The notes: generated from the letters alone by a model not told the origin. Shown: positions 17,501 through 27,029, counted from the stretch's first letter. The stretch is 64,000 bases of DNA from Priestia endophytica DSM 13796 (GCF_900115845.1 NZ_FOXX01000001.1:744001-808000); one strand, 5' to 3'. Translations and numbers: made by a program.

Positions 17501-18514
17501 TTACCAGCCGTATTCGTATTGAACAGGGGCTTCAATTTCTTCACGAAGTTCTTTTGCAGCTGTTCTTGGCCAATATGGATCGCGAAGCAATTCACGAGCT
17601 AAGAATACTAGGTCTGCGCGATTGTTACGTAAAATCTCTTCTGCTTGGAAACCGTTTGTAATAAGACCAACAGCTCCTGTATCAATATTTGCCTCATTTT
17701 TAATTTGATCTGCAAATTGAACTTGATAACCAGGATATGCTGTAATTGGTGCTGGGGCTACGGCACCTGAACTTACATCAATAAGATCTACACCTTGTTC
17801 TTTCATCCATTTCGCAAATGGAACATAGTCGTCGGCTTTTAAGCCTTCCTCAAGATAGTCAAATGCAGAAACGCGAACAAATAGGGGTCCGTTCCATTCT
17901 TCTTTCACAGCTTCAATCACTTCTTTTAAGAAACGATAGCGATTTTGGGGTGATCCACCATACTCATCTTCTCGTTTATTACTAATTGGAGAAAGAAATT
18001 CATTAATTAGATAACCATGTGCACCGTGAATTTCAATAATGTCAAACCCAGATTCTTTCGCTCTACGCGCACCTTCTTTAAAGTTTTGGATTGTATTTTG
18101 AATATCTTCCTTTGTCATTTCTTTCGGTGTTTTGTAGCTCTCATCAAAAGCAATAGCAGAAGGAGCCAAAATTTCTTCTTCAAGCTCCGCTTTACGACCT
18201 GCGTGTGCAAGCTGAATGGCTACTTTTGCACCGTGCTCTTTACTTAAAGAAACAATATTTTTTAATCCATCAATATGTTCATCGCTCCAAATCCCAAGAT
18301 CACGAGGAGAAATACGTCCTTCTGATGAGACAGCTGTTGCTTCAACTATAATAAGACCAACTTGACCAACAGCACGAGTTGTATAGTGTGTTAAGTGCCA
18401 GTTTTTCACTTTCCCACTTTCATCACTTGAATACATGCACATAGGAGACATAACAATTCTATTTTTGATTGTAACACCTTTCACTGTATAAGGGGAAAAT
18501 AACTTCGTTTTCAT
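17501..18514 (-). CDS. namA: Old yellow enzyme, NADPH dehydrogenase (YqjM-like)
   Basis: This is a flavin (FMN) ene-reductase that uses NADPH to reduce activated double bonds of electrophiles. It is 337 residues and aligns over its whole length with B. subtilis YqjM. YqjM-class marks are C26 and Y28 in SPMCMYSS, the substrate-binding histidine pair in EIHGAHGY (about 163 and 166), and [12 protein letters not shown]. The C-terminus reads QYEYGW, whereas YqjM ends QYERGW; that arginine reaches into the neighbouring subunit's active site. The position between the HAD gene and ackA is not the yqjM locus, so this may be a paralogue. Confidence 0.88.
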   Translation of the reverse strand: MKTKLFSPYTVKGVTIKNRIVMSPMCMYSSDESGKVKNWHLTHYTTRAVGQVGLIIVEATAVSSEGRISPRDLGIWSDEHIDGLKNIVSLSKEHGAKVAIQLAHAGRKAELEEEILAPSAIAFDESYKTPKEMTKEDIQNTIQNFKEGARRAKESGFDIIEIHGAHGYLINEFLSPISNKREDEYGGSPQNRYRFLKEVIEAVKEEWNGPLFVRVSAFDYLEEGLKADDYVPFAKWMKEQGVDLIDVSSGAVAPAPITAYPGYQVQFADQIKNEANIDTGAVGLITNGFQAEEILRNNRADLVFLARELLRDPYWPRTAAKELREEIEAPVQYEYGW

Positions 18515-18611
18515 AACTTTCGCCTCCCGAAATTTTTAGATGGAAACAGAGATATTGTATCATCTCCTCTTCTACACTTCACTTAAGATGCTCAAAGTAA
18601 ATCTTCTTTAT

Positions 18612-18649
18612 AAAAAAAACCTCTTTCCAATAAGGAAAAGAGGCTTTCT
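18612..18649 (-). terminator. Terminator after ackA
   Basis: A CCTCTTTTCC/GGAAAGAGG stem (one bulge) followed by a T run on the minus strand lies just beyond the ackA stop. Confidence 0.8.
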
Positions 18650-18655
18650 CTTTTA

Positions 18656-19846
18656 TTACATGTTTGCTAAACGAGTTACGTCGCGAGCAATCATTACTTC
18701 TTCGTTTGTTGGGATAACAATAACTTTTACTGGAGAGTGTGGATAGCTTACAAAAGCTTCGTCCCCACGTACATTGTTAAGGTCTTTGTCCCAATATACG
18801 CCCATAAATTCAAGGCCTTTTAGAATACGCTCACGAATTTCCACGCTGTTTTCACCGATACCAGCAGTGAATACAATTGCATCAACACCAGACATGCGTG
18901 CAGCATATGAGCCAATATATTTATGGATACGGCTTGAGAATACTTCAAGAGCTAACTCTGCACGTTCGTTGCCTTCTTCGGCTTGTCCAAGTAGGTCGCG
19001 AAGGTCACTTGAAATACCAGAAACACCAAGAAGTCCACTTTCTTTGTTCAATACTTGAAGAACTTCATCAGCTGTTTTTCCTGTTTTCTCCATAATAAAA
19101 GGAATTAAGGCTGGGTCAATGTTACCTGAACGTGTTCCCATTGCCACACCTGCAAGTGGTGTGAATCCCATTGAAGTATCAATTGATTTCCCACCTTCAA
19201 CAGCAGCAATACTTGCACCGTTTCCTAAGTGGCAAGTAATGATGCGAAGTTGCTCAATCGGACGACCAAGTAACTCTGCAGCACGTTGTGATACAAATTT
19301 ATGTGAAGTACCATGGAAACCATATTTACGTACGCCATATTTCTCATAGTACTCATATGGTAAGCTATAAAGATAAGATTGCTCTGGCATTGATTGATGG
19401 AATGCTGTATCAAATACAGCAACTGAAGGAATGTTTGGCATAATTTCTTTGAATGCTTTAATTCCTACAACGTTTGCTGGGTTGTGAAGAGGAGCTAGTT
19501 CGCTTAACTCTTCAATTTGCGCTAATGTTTCATCAGTAATAAGAGCAGAATCGCTAAATGTTTCTCCACCATGTACAACACGGTGACCAACGCCATTGAT
19601 TTCATCATAAGAACTAATAACGTTTTCAGAAATTAATTTATCAAGCAAGATTTTCACTGCCACAGCGTGATCTGGGATATCTGTTATTTCTTCTTTCTTT
19701 TCTCCATTAACAGCGATATTAAATACTGCGTTATCTAATCCAATACGTTCTACAAGACCTTTTGTTAATACCGTCTCACTTGGCATTTCGAATAATTGAA
19801 ATTTAAGTGATGAACTACCGGCATTAATTGCCAAAATTTTGGTCAT
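18656..19846 (-). CDS. ackA: Acetate kinase
   Basis: AckA interconverts acetyl phosphate plus ADP and acetate plus ATP, the last step of acetate overflow. The protein has the ASKHA-family start [13 protein letters not shown], the HRVVHGG block, YGFHGTSH, and HLGNGAS with the catalytic arginine and adenosine-binding regions following. I choose the ATG giving [10 protein letters not shown] (396 residues), which aligns with the B. subtilis start. A TTG two codons earlier (position 19852) is closer to the AAGGAG ribosome site (6 rather than 12 bases) and cannot be excluded. A cre-like site upstream suggests CcpA control. Confidence 0.96.
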   Translation of the reverse strand: MTKILAINAGSSSLKFQLFEMPSETVLTKGLVERIGLDNAVFNIAVNGEKKEEITDIPDHAVAVKILLDKLISENVISSYDEINGVGHRVVHGGETFSDSALITDETLAQIEELSELAPLHNPANVVGIKAFKEIMPNIPSVAVFDTAFHQSMPEQSYLYSLPYEYYEKYGVRKYGFHGTSHKFVSQRAAELLGRPIEQLRIITCHLGNGASIAAVEGGKSIDTSMGFTPLAGVAMGTRSGNIDPALIPFIMEKTGKTADEVLQVLNKESGLLGVSGISSDLRDLLGQAEEGNERAELALEVFSSRIHKYIGSYAARMSGVDAIVFTAGIGENSVEIRERILKGLEFMGVYWDKDLNNVRGDEAFVSYPHSPVKVIVIPTNEEVMIARDVTRLANM

Positions 19847-19984
19847 ACTCAAATACAGCTCCTTTTTTCATATAGACACGGACTAGGTAGCTTATTGCGC
19901 CACCATGTTCTACAATTTTCTATGTTATTCGACACAATTTCTATCCTATTCCATTTAATCACTAGTAGTACACAATTTCAATAT

Positions 19985-19998
19985 AGTAAACGCTATCA
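19985..19998. promoter_or_regulatory. CcpA cre site upstream of ackA
   Basis: AGTAAACGCTATCA matches the cre consensus TGWAANCGNTNWCA at 13 of 14 positions. It lies about 140 bases before the ackA start, upstream of a promoter-like TTGAAA/TTAAAT pair on the minus strand (19953-19981). In B. subtilis CcpA activates ackA from an upstream cre, so activation is the likely effect here. Confidence 0.6.
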
Positions 19999-20114
19999 GT
20001 AAATATTCATTTTTTTCTGACATCTAATATATTTTTGTAATATAAATAACCTTTTTGTAACTGTTTACTTTTTTATTCGAATAAATCCTCAAGAATTTAC
20101 TATATCAAAATAAA

Positions 20115-20148
20115 ATAAGAATACGACAGATTTCTATCGTATTCTTAT
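20115..20148 (-). terminator. Terminator after ytxK
   Basis: A near-perfect ATAAGAATACGA/TCGTATTCTTAT stem with a T-rich tail on the minus strand lies just after the ytxK stop. Confidence 0.85.
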
Positions 20149-20151
20149 TCT

Positions 20152-21138
20152 TCATTGCTTTGCAGTAAACCATTCATTAATTTGACTCATAATATCACTC
20201 ATAGCTTCTTTATTTGAGAAAGAAGGCAGATCAACAAGCAAAGCCTGTGAAGGTGGGACTGCAGTAGCTCCTTTTTTCTGAACAATGAAGATACTTTTAG
20301 CATGCTGTTCTTTTTTAAACATTGTTAGTGGAAGTTGAAGCAGTCCTTGAATAAATCCTTCCTCTTTAATGAAAGCATGTAGTTTCTTCGCTTCATCCCC
20401 TGAAAAAATATTATTCGGAACAAGAGCAATAAGGTAGCCTCCTTCTTTTAAATAGCGGAAGCTTTGTTCGATAAATAAATAATGAGCATATGAATGCCCT
20501 TCTTCTGCTCTTAAGCGATAATTTGAAGCACCTTCATCGTTAGGATAATAACCAACTGGTAAATCTACTGTGACAACGTCAACAGGATCAACAAAGAGAG
20601 GCTGTAAGCTATCTTGATTAAAAAATTCCATTTCATGATGCTGCAGATTTGCATTAACATACGAAAGTTTTACAAGAAGCTCGTCAACATCACTTCCGTA
20701 TGCCCGTACTTTTTTGCTATTTCCATTTAAAATAGCTGTAAGTAGGTTCCCCGTTCCAACAGCAGGATCTAGTATGGAAACCTCATCTTTTTTCTCCATC
20801 AATTTTTGAACAAAATAACCAACAAAGATGCTGACTGCATCGGGAGTCATTTCATGATTAGGCTGTGTTGCTTCTTTCATTCCTTTTAATACTGCGAGCT
20901 GAAAAGCTTTTCGAATACTCTCTTTAGATAGCTTTTCGATATCTACACGTTCATATTCTTTTTCAACACGCTTTTTTGTTACATCATCAACTTCTTCCTG
21001 AAGAATCGCTTTTTCAAATAAATTTTCGCCTGTTTCACTAACAGCCTCCAAGTACGTGCAGTTCAATTTATTTCGCAAAATGTTTGCTGTATCATCTATC
21101 ACTTTAAAGAGCGTTTCCATCTCTTTGAGCTCAGTCAT
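20152..21138 (-). CDS. ytxK: SAM-dependent methyltransferase YtxK
   Basis: YtxK is a 328-residue class I methyltransferase that resembles the HsdM/N6-adenine family, but no restriction or specificity subunit is nearby. The SAM-binding motif I is VSILDPAVGTGNLLTAIL, and motif II region is AYGSDVD. Where DNA N6-adenine methylases carry NPPY or DPPF, this protein has DLPVGYYP, so its substrate may not be DNA. The N-terminal ~90 residues form a separate helical domain. In B. subtilis it lies between ackA and tpx, as here. Ribosome site GGAGG is strong. Confidence 0.87.
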   Translation of the reverse strand: MTELKEMETLFKVIDDTANILRNKLNCTYLEAVSETGENLFEKAILQEEVDDVTKKRVEKEYERVDIEKLSKESIRKAFQLAVLKGMKEATQPNHEMTPDAVSIFVGYFVQKLMEKKDEVSILDPAVGTGNLLTAILNGNSKKVRAYGSDVDELLVKLSYVNANLQHHEMEFFNQDSLQPLFVDPVDVVTVDLPVGYYPNDEGASNYRLRAEEGHSYAHYLFIEQSFRYLKEGGYLIALVPNNIFSGDEAKKLHAFIKEEGFIQGLLQLPLTMFKKEQHAKSIFIVQKKGATAVPPSQALLVDLPSFSNKEAMSDIMSQINEWFTAKQ

Positions 21139-21210
21139 TTCTATCTCCTCCGAATCAAAAATCTCTTTTGATAACTTGACTATTTTAGCATATTTCCAAA
21201 TCGAGACGCA

Positions 21211-21243
21211 AAAAAAGACCCCGAGAGTTTCGAGGCCTTTTTA
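21211..21243 (-). terminator. Terminator after tpx
   Basis: A GGCCTCG/CGGGGTC stem with wobble pairs and T runs lies just past the tpx stop on the minus strand. Confidence 0.7.
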
Positions 21244-21251
21244 TGAAAAAA

Positions 21252-21746
21252 TTACTTTGCTGCTTTTGCCGCTTCGATAGCTGCTTCATAGTTTGGATGT
21301 TCTGTTACCTCTTCAAGGTATTCTGCATATGTTACGTTGTCTTCTGAATCAACTACGAATACAGAACGCGATAAAAGACGAAGTTCTTTAATCGTAACAC
21401 CAAATGCTTCGCCGAAGGAAAGATCACGATGATCTGATAAAGTTTGAACGTTTTCAATACCATTGGCACCGCACCAGCGAGCTTGAGCAAATGGAAGATC
21501 AACGCTAACCGTTAGCACTTTCACATTTTCAAGTGAAGCTGCTTCTTCATTGAAACGACGTGTTTGTGCATCACAAACGCCTGTGTCAATTGAAGGCACA
21601 ACGCTAATGATACGAACAGAACCTTTTGAATCATCTAAAGTAACTTCTGATAAGTCGTTTGCTAATACAGTAAAGTTTGGAGCTTTTTGTCCTACTTCTA
21701 CTTTTTTCCCTAGAAGCGTTACTTCATTTCCTTTAAATGTTGTCAT
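21252..21746 (-). CDS. tpx: Thiol peroxidase
   Basis: Tpx is an atypical two-cysteine peroxiredoxin that reduces hydrogen and organic peroxides using thioredoxin. The 164-residue protein has the peroxidatic cysteine C58 in the motif [15 protein letters not shown] and the resolving cysteine C92 in ARWCGANG, the spacing typical of Tpx. A GGAGG ribosome site precedes the ATG. The gene is flanked by a terminator and its own upstream gap, so it is probably monocistronic. Its position between ytxK and ytfJ matches B. subtilis. Confidence 0.96.
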   Translation of the reverse strand: MTTFKGNEVTLLGKKVEVGQKAPNFTVLANDLSEVTLDDSKGSVRIISVVPSIDTGVCDAQTRRFNEEAASLENVKVLTVSVDLPFAQARWCGANGIENVQTLSDHRDLSFGEAFGVTIKELRLLSRSVFVVDSEDNVTYAEYLEEVTEHPNYEAAIEAAKAAK

Positions 21747-21853
21747 GATAATTTCCTCCTATATAAAAAGAATATGTACATTTAAATGTTAGCCTGTTTA
21801 TGTACATATTGCAACGATTTCGTTCTGTCACTTTTCACAAGGAGAAACATTGA

Positions 21854-22330
21854 TTATGCTTCAGGATCAATTCCTTTTGCATGGCTGTCAGAAGAAGAGC
21901 CTTTTTTCTTTCCATCTTCCTTCTTTTTAAAGAGTCCTTGTATCTTTTCTACTGCTTGTGGTGCTGTTTCTAACAATCGCTCGTAAAGATGCGTACTTTC
22001 ATCAAGATGCAGCATTTTCACACCTGAAGAATTGACAATAAGAAAAGCAATTGGCGTAATGGATACTCCGCCACCGCTTCCTCCTCCAAAAGGACTTCGC
22101 TCTTTTTTAGACGGAGTATGAGCAGACTGGCTGCCTCCTTCTCTCTTTCCCCCATCTGTAGAAAAATCACTTCCTCCTGCCGCAAAACCAAAACCGACTT
22201 TAGATACGGTTAAAATTACGCTTCCGTCAGGTGTTTCAACAGGATCTCCTACAATTGTATTAACATCAATCATTTCTTTTAAGTTTTCCATTGCTGTAGA
22301 CATTAAGCCTTCAATAGGGTGTTCACTCAT
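21854..22330 (-). CDS. ytfJ: Sporulation protein YtfJ (GerW family)
   Basis: YtfJ is a forespore protein conserved in spore formers and linked with germination in some Bacillus species (GerW). The 158-residue protein has the family start HPIEGLMSTAMENLKEMIDV, the core PDGSVILTVSKVGFGFAAGG, and a glycine/serine-rich loop (GGGSGGGVSITPIAFLIV), ending in a basic, low-complexity tail. It overlaps ytfI by 4 bases (ATGA), so translation is coupled. It is soluble by sequence. The molecular role is not established. Confidence 0.92.
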   Translation of the reverse strand: MSEHPIEGLMSTAMENLKEMIDVNTIVGDPVETPDGSVILTVSKVGFGFAAGGSDFSTDGGKREGGSQSAHTPSKKERSPFGGGSGGGVSITPIAFLIVNSSGVKMLHLDESTHLYERLLETAPQAVEKIQGLFKKKEDGKKKGSSSDSHAKGIDPEA

Positions 22331-23010
22331 GAGGAAACCTCCTTGTGCTCGTTTTTAAATTTCTCTTTTTTACGTATTATGCTACGTCGATGTGAAAGCA
22401 TAGCTATTCCCGTTAATATAGCATGACCGTTTTGGACTGAAACCATACATTGGAAGGACGTATATGAAGCTGGCTTATTAAATATGGGCGTAACAGCTAG
22501 TTTTGGTTCAGGGTGAACATTCATATATTCCACAAGTAGACCTACAATGCTTCCCTTAATCCCCCAGCATACTCCACTTAGAACACCCGTTATTGCTGCA
22601 TCTCTCACACCAATTTTCGTTTCCCAATCAAGATTACGAACGTGCACCTTTCTTAAAAATCTTCGAACAATTTCATGAAAAGAAACGATATCTTGAATGA
22701 CCTCTTCTACCCGATGAAACAAGTCAGTGACATTTTCGACCGAAATACTTTCTTGTGTCGATCCTTTTTTATTATTATTAATGGATTCTGTTTGCTTGAT
22801 TTTCAACTTAGTTTCGCCGTCATCTTCATTTAATGTTGCTTCAGGGATTTCATATGTATAACGAATAAGCCCAAAGAGTGCTTTGCATTTTATCTGATAA
22901 AAGTCATCTTTATGCTGATGGCGAAGATGAACCTCTATTGTTATGTTAGTAAACCAAACTAAAATAAAAAATGCGATAAGAACAAGGAGTATAATGAATA
23001 CAACATTCAC
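22327..23010 (-). CDS. ytfI: DUF2953 membrane protein YtfI
   Basis: A 227-residue protein with one N-terminal membrane segment (VVFIILLVLIAFFILVWF) followed by a mainly beta region typical of DUF2953. The function is unknown; coupling to the forespore gene ytfJ by an ATGA overlap suggests a sporulation role. The start codon is GTG, 9 bases after GGAGG. In B. subtilis yteJ and sppA lie upstream of it; here NAD kinase follows divergently instead. Confidence 0.88.
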   Translation of the reverse strand: MNVVFIILLVLIAFFILVWFTNITIEVHLRHQHKDDFYQIKCKALFGLIRYTYEIPEATLNEDDGETKLKIKQTESINNNKKGSTQESISVENVTDLFHRVEEVIQDIVSFHEIVRRFLRKVHVRNLDWETKIGVRDAAITGVLSGVCWGIKGSIVGLLVEYMNVHPEPKLAVTPIFNKPASYTSFQCMVSVQNGHAILTGIAMLSHRRSIIRKKEKFKNEHKEVSS

Positions 23011-23170
23011 CTTCTACCACCTCCAAATATTTATTATTTCCCATTTATCCCACTCTAAACCCAGTTACTATTAACAAATTAGTTCTCTATCCCGTAATCA
23101 AAAACTATAAAATTAATGGAATGTGAAATAATTATTTTAATTTTCTAACACTTGATGATATGATAGAAGG

Positions 23171-23185
23171 TAGAAAGCGGTTACT
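23171..23185. promoter_or_regulatory. cre-like site upstream of NAD kinase gene
   Basis: TAGAAAGCGGTTACT fits the loose cre pattern WTGNAANCGNWNNCW with one mismatch, about 30 bases before the start codon. It could act as a roadblock for transcription. No regulation of this gene by CcpA is known to me, so the call is tentative. Confidence 0.3.
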
Positions 23186-23213
23186 CTATTATCATCATAT
23201 GGGAGGTTAAATC

Positions 23214-24017
23214 ATGACAGCACATCGTAATAATATCTATTTATTCTACAAAAAAAATGAAAAAATTCTTGCAAACCTAAGCAGCTTGCACGAGCTAGCC
23301 GAACAAAATGGATTTAATATTGTCAGCACGATGAAAGAGGCAAACATCATTGCAGCCCTTGGAGGAGACGGAACATTCCTACAAGCTGTCCGTAAATCAG
23401 GGTTCAGAGATGACTGTTTATATGCTGGTGTAACGCTTGATGAACAGCCTAGCTTTTACTGTGACTTCAACATCGATGAAAAAGAAAAAATGGTTGAAGC
23501 TATGACAAATGCTGACATCGAAGTACGCCGCTTTCCCATTATAGAAGTAAAGGTGGATCAGAATCCTCCTTTTTATTGCTTAAATGAATGTACAATTCGC
23601 TCCTCTGTCATTAAGACTTTAACAGCGGATGTATATATTAATGACCTACATTTTGAAACGTTCCGAGGAGATGGCATTGTCATTGCAACGCCAACTGGAA
23701 GTACAGCATACAACAAATCAATCAATGGTGCTGTTGTAGATCCATTAATGGACTGCATGCAAATTAGTGAAATTGCTTCTCTTAATAATAATACGTACAG
23801 AACGCTTGGCTCTTCTTTTATTTTAAGTGAGCAAAACTCTCTTACATTAAGACTTGGAAGCTACCAAAACTTAAATCCAATTGTAGGCGTTGATAATGAA
23901 GCATTGAATATTCAACAGCTTGAAAAAATCGAAGTAAAGCTTCATCATCAAAAAATTAAAACTGTAAAATTAAAAGATAATTCGTTCTGGCGCCGTGTAC
24001 AGCGCACGTTTTTATAA
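23214..24017 (+). CDS. ppnKB: NAD kinase
   Basis: NAD kinase phosphorylates NAD to NADP, supplying the NADPH pool. The 267-residue protein has the catalytic LGGDGTFLQAV motif (GGDGT at residues 50-54), the CLNECTIR motif and the conserved TPTGSTAYNKS block. Length and position between the ytf genes and the thiI region fit the B. subtilis PpnKB paralogue rather than PpnKA; B. subtilis has both. A GGGAGGT ribosome site precedes the ATG. A strong terminator follows. Confidence 0.93.
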   Translation: MTAHRNNIYLFYKKNEKILANLSSLHELAEQNGFNIVSTMKEANIIAALGGDGTFLQAVRKSGFRDDCLYAGVTLDEQPSFYCDFNIDEKEKMVEAMTNADIEVRRFPIIEVKVDQNPPFYCLNECTIRSSVIKTLTADVYINDLHFETFRGDGIVIATPTGSTAYNKSINGAVVDPLMDCMQISEIASLNNNTYRTLGSSFILSEQNSLTLRLGSYQNLNPIVGVDNEALNIQQLEKIEVKLHHQKIKTVKLKDNSFWRRVQRTFL

Positions 24018-24023
24018 AAAACA

Positions 24024-24058
24024 AAAAGGCTTGGACATTTATTGTCCAAGCCTTTTTA
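24024..24058. terminator. Bidirectional terminator after NAD kinase gene
   Basis: A perfect 15-bp stem (AAAAAGGCTTGGACA/TGTCCAAGCCTTTTT) with a 5-base loop serves the plus-strand gene and possibly the convergent amidohydrolase gene. Confidence 0.9.
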
Positions 24059-24105
24059 ATGTCTACAGCATATAATTTCAAGTTCTATAAAATTACGTGC
24101 TAAAA

Positions 24106-25719
24106 TTAAAATTCACTGCTTTCTTTATTTTTCTCAAACATAATTGTTTCATCAACGACTGTCATACTTACTCCAACGTTTGGAATAGCGTCTTCTTCAA
24201 TCTTAAATAAATCTTGTTCTAACACTGTAAAATCTGCTAAATACCCTTCCGCAATTTTCCCTCTATCTCTCTCTCGACAAACAGCTTGAGCACTTCCTTC
24301 TGTGAAAAGCTTTATTGCTTCATATATGGAAAGCTTTTCAGAAGGAATATACTCTATATTTGAAGATGGGCCTCTTTTGGTAGTAACAGCAGCATGAATG
24401 CCTAAAAGCGGATTTACAGGCTCGATTGGTGCATCTGAGCCTCCTGCACACATAATTCCTTCTTGTAATAATGTTTTCCAAGGGTAGAGATATGAAAACG
24501 TATTTTCCCCAACTTTATCAAGAACCCAAGGAAAATCACTTGCAACAAAACGAGGTTGAACATCGAGTACGACGGGAATTTCTTTCGTTCGTTGAATCAA
24601 ATCATCTCTTAAAATTTGAGCATGAATAATACGATCTCGCTGTCCCTTTTTTGGTGGATAAGCTTCTAAACTTTCTAGAACATACTCATAAGCAAGATCT
24701 CCAATTGCATGAACTGCTACACTCATTCCATGACTTCTTGCTGCTTTTACAAGCCCTTGTAGCTCTTCCCTTGTATGAATGGCAACACCATTCGTTGACG
24801 GATTATCCTTATATGGAACGCTTAAAAGAGCCGATCTGCTGCCAAGCGATCCATCTGAAAAAATCTTCATAGCATCAAGTTCAACAAAAGAAGATTGTTT
24901 CTTATTCTTTGCCATATATTGAATCATATCTCCTACAACTTCATGATGGACAAGCAAGTTTAAACGAAACTTGCATCCGCTTTGTTCTGTTACATAGAGA
25001 AATGTCTCATACGTTTCTTTAAAACCTGTGTAATAGTTTAAATCCTCTGTATGCCCTCCAGTTAGACCAACCTTTAAGCAATCTTCAATCCCCATCTGCA
25101 AGGCCTTTTGCACATATGCTTTAGAAACAGGAGGCATATATGCTGTAACCAAATCTTGAGCTCTGTCAAGAAGCATTCCTGTTGGCTCTTTTCTACTATT
25201 TTTTACAATAACTCCACCAGGAGGATTTGAAGTATGTTTATTAATACTTGCTAGCTTTAGTGAATAACTATTCGCGAGACTTGCATGATGACAAATTCTT
25301 CTTGCAATGAGCGGATGTCCCTTGCTTACCTTATCAAGTTCCTCTGCTGTTGGAATGCTTTTATCCTCCCATTCATTTTCATTCCATCCTTCTCCAATAA
25401 GCCATTCCCCTTCTTCAAGTTCTTCTGCTTTTCTTTCTAAGAGGTGAAGCATTTCCTCCTTTGATTTTGCTTGTGATAAGTCCAGACGCATTAACCGTTC
25501 TCCATGTCCTATAAGGTGCATATGACTATCAACAAACCCTGGATACATGACAGACCCTTGTAAATTTATAACTTCTTCAATAGCATGTTTGTATTCTTGA
25601 CGAAGCTTTTCTTTTTCTCCAACAGCTTTTATAATTCCGTTTTCAGTAAAAACTGCTTCAACTGTCTCTCCTTGGTTTTTCATCGTATAAATTATGCCGT
25701 TACACCAAAGCTTTCCCAT
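24106..25719 (-). CDS. ytcJ: Amidohydrolase, YtcJ-like
   Basis: A 537-residue metal-dependent amidohydrolase of the YtcJ type; the natural substrate is unknown. The metal-binding HxH is in VDSHMHLIGHG (H66 and H68), with further ligands in the central region (HAIGDLAYEYVLE and the LAGGSDAPI-like CAGGSDAPIEPV). I choose the start MGKLWCNGIIYTM: an upstream ATG would add 23 residues without a ribosome site, while AAAGGGG sits before the chosen one. No transport or pathway gene lies next to it, so context gives no substrate hint. The protein appears cytosolic. Confidence 0.85.
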   Translation of the reverse strand: MGKLWCNGIIYTMKNQGETVEAVFTENGIIKAVGEKEKLRQEYKHAIEEVINLQGSVMYPGFVDSHMHLIGHGERLMRLDLSQAKSKEEMLHLLERKAEELEEGEWLIGEGWNENEWEDKSIPTAEELDKVSKGHPLIARRICHHASLANSYSLKLASINKHTSNPPGGVIVKNSRKEPTGMLLDRAQDLVTAYMPPVSKAYVQKALQMGIEDCLKVGLTGGHTEDLNYYTGFKETYETFLYVTEQSGCKFRLNLLVHHEVVGDMIQYMAKNKKQSSFVELDAMKIFSDGSLGSRSALLSVPYKDNPSTNGVAIHTREELQGLVKAARSHGMSVAVHAIGDLAYEYVLESLEAYPPKKGQRDRIIHAQILRDDLIQRTKEIPVVLDVQPRFVASDFPWVLDKVGENTFSYLYPWKTLLQEGIMCAGGSDAPIEPVNPLLGIHAAVTTKRGPSSNIEYIPSEKLSIYEAIKLFTEGSAQAVCRERDRGKIAEGYLADFTVLEQDLFKIEEDAIPNVGVSMTVVDETIMFEKNKESSEF

Positions 25720-25790
25720 CACAATAACCCCTTTTATCATCATAATTGTTGTACTATGTATCGTATCACACAGAAATAAGCTCAACAAAA

Positions 25791-25814
25791 AAAGAGCAGA
25801 AATTCTGCTCTTTT
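25791..25814 (-). terminator. Terminator after thiI
   Basis: A perfect AAAGAGCAGAATT-type stem with T run on the minus strand lies directly after the thiI stop. Confidence 0.85.
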
Positions 25815-25820
25815 CCTTGT

Positions 25821-27026
25821 CTAAAATAATGATTCTTCAATGCTGTTAGAGCTGTCGTTTGGCTGAATAAGAATGGTTTCTGTTTCATTGACAGCTTTTT
25901 CAATTAGTTCATCAAAATCTACGAACTCTTCATAGCGCTGCACCTTCTCAAGCTTTGGACGAGTTTTAGGCGCTACTGGTGTAAAGATTGTACAGCAATC
26001 CTCATAAGGACGAATCGAAATATCGTACGTGTTGATTTTTTTAGATACTGAGATGATTTCAGTTTTATCTGTAGCAATAAGTGGACGTAAAACAGGTGTT
26101 GATGTAACATCATTAATCGCCACCATGCTATCAAGCGTTTGGCTTGCTACTTGTCCAAGACTTTCTCCTGTTACAATAGCTAGACCACCGTTTTGTTCTC
26201 TAATTTTATCCGCAATTTTTAACATCATACGACGTGTTGATGTCATTGTATAGTTTTCTGGAACCTGCTTATGAACAAGCTGCTGAATCTCTGTGAACGG
26301 AACAATATGAAGCTTAATGCTCCCTCCGTATTTTGTTAACTCTTTTGTTAAATCTACTACTTTTTCCTTTGCACGTTCACTTGTAAAAGGAGGACTGAAA
26401 AAGTGGACAGCTTCAATTTCAACACCGCGCTTCATTGTTAAATAACCAGCAACAGGGCTATCAAGTCCACCTGAAAGCATTAAAGCAGCTGTTCCGCTCG
26501 TACCAACAGGAAGACCACCAAGTCCTTCGTAATCCCCACTCATAATATATGTTGCTTCATTACGCACTTCCACTTTTACATTTACATCTGGGTTGCGAAC
26601 ATCAACAGTTAGATTTTTTGTATTGCGAAGCAAATGGGCACCGATTGTTTGATTTAATCCATTTGTATCATACGGAAAATCTTTGAAAGAGCGGCGTGAA
26701 GAGACTTTAAATGTCACACCCTCTTTATCATATTCTTTCAATGCTTCAAGAGCAGCTTCTTTCATTTTCTCGATATCATTATCTACTTTTTGAGCTAAGC
26801 TAAAGCTTTGAATCCCGAAAACTTTTCGTAAACGTTCAATGATTATTTTCTCATCTTCATCATGAAGTTGAATGTACATGCGATCTCGAGTTTGAACAAT
26901 CTCTATCCTGGGAACATCATAAAGAACACTCTTAATATTTTTACGTAATCGGCTTACAAATTTTTTGCGGTTTTGGCCTTTTGTTGAAATTTCTCCATAT
27001 CGAATTAGAATATGATCATATTTCAT
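25821..27026 (-). CDS. thiI: tRNA 4-thiouridine synthase ThiI
   Basis: ThiI adds sulfur to U8 of tRNA, giving 4-thiouridine. The 401-residue protein has an N-terminal ferredoxin-like/THUMP region and the PP-loop ATP motif MLSGGLDSPVAGYL. It lacks the C-terminal rhodanese domain of E. coli ThiI, as in other Bacillus ThiI proteins, where sulfur comes straight from the partner desulfurase. The start follows the desulfurase gene by 3 bases, so the pair is an operon. Position and pairing match B. subtilis ytbJ-nifZ. Confidence 0.95.
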   Translation of the reverse strand: MKYDHILIRYGEISTKGQNRKKFVSRLRKNIKSVLYDVPRIEIVQTRDRMYIQLHDEDEKIIIERLRKVFGIQSFSLAQKVDNDIEKMKEAALEALKEYDKEGVTFKVSSRRSFKDFPYDTNGLNQTIGAHLLRNTKNLTVDVRNPDVNVKVEVRNEATYIMSGDYEGLGGLPVGTSGTAALMLSGGLDSPVAGYLTMKRGVEIEAVHFFSPPFTSERAKEKVVDLTKELTKYGGSIKLHIVPFTEIQQLVHKQVPENYTMTSTRRMMLKIADKIREQNGGLAIVTGESLGQVASQTLDSMVAINDVTSTPVLRPLIATDKTEIISVSKKINTYDISIRPYEDCCTIFTPVAPKTRPKLEKVQRYEEFVDFDELIEKAVNETETILIQPNDSSNSIEESLF

Positions 27027-27029
27027 GGA

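Noticed and set aside
20152-21138. YtxK as part of a restriction-modification or defence system
   Set aside because: No restriction subunit, specificity subunit or mobile gene is nearby, and the gene is at its conserved B. subtilis locus.
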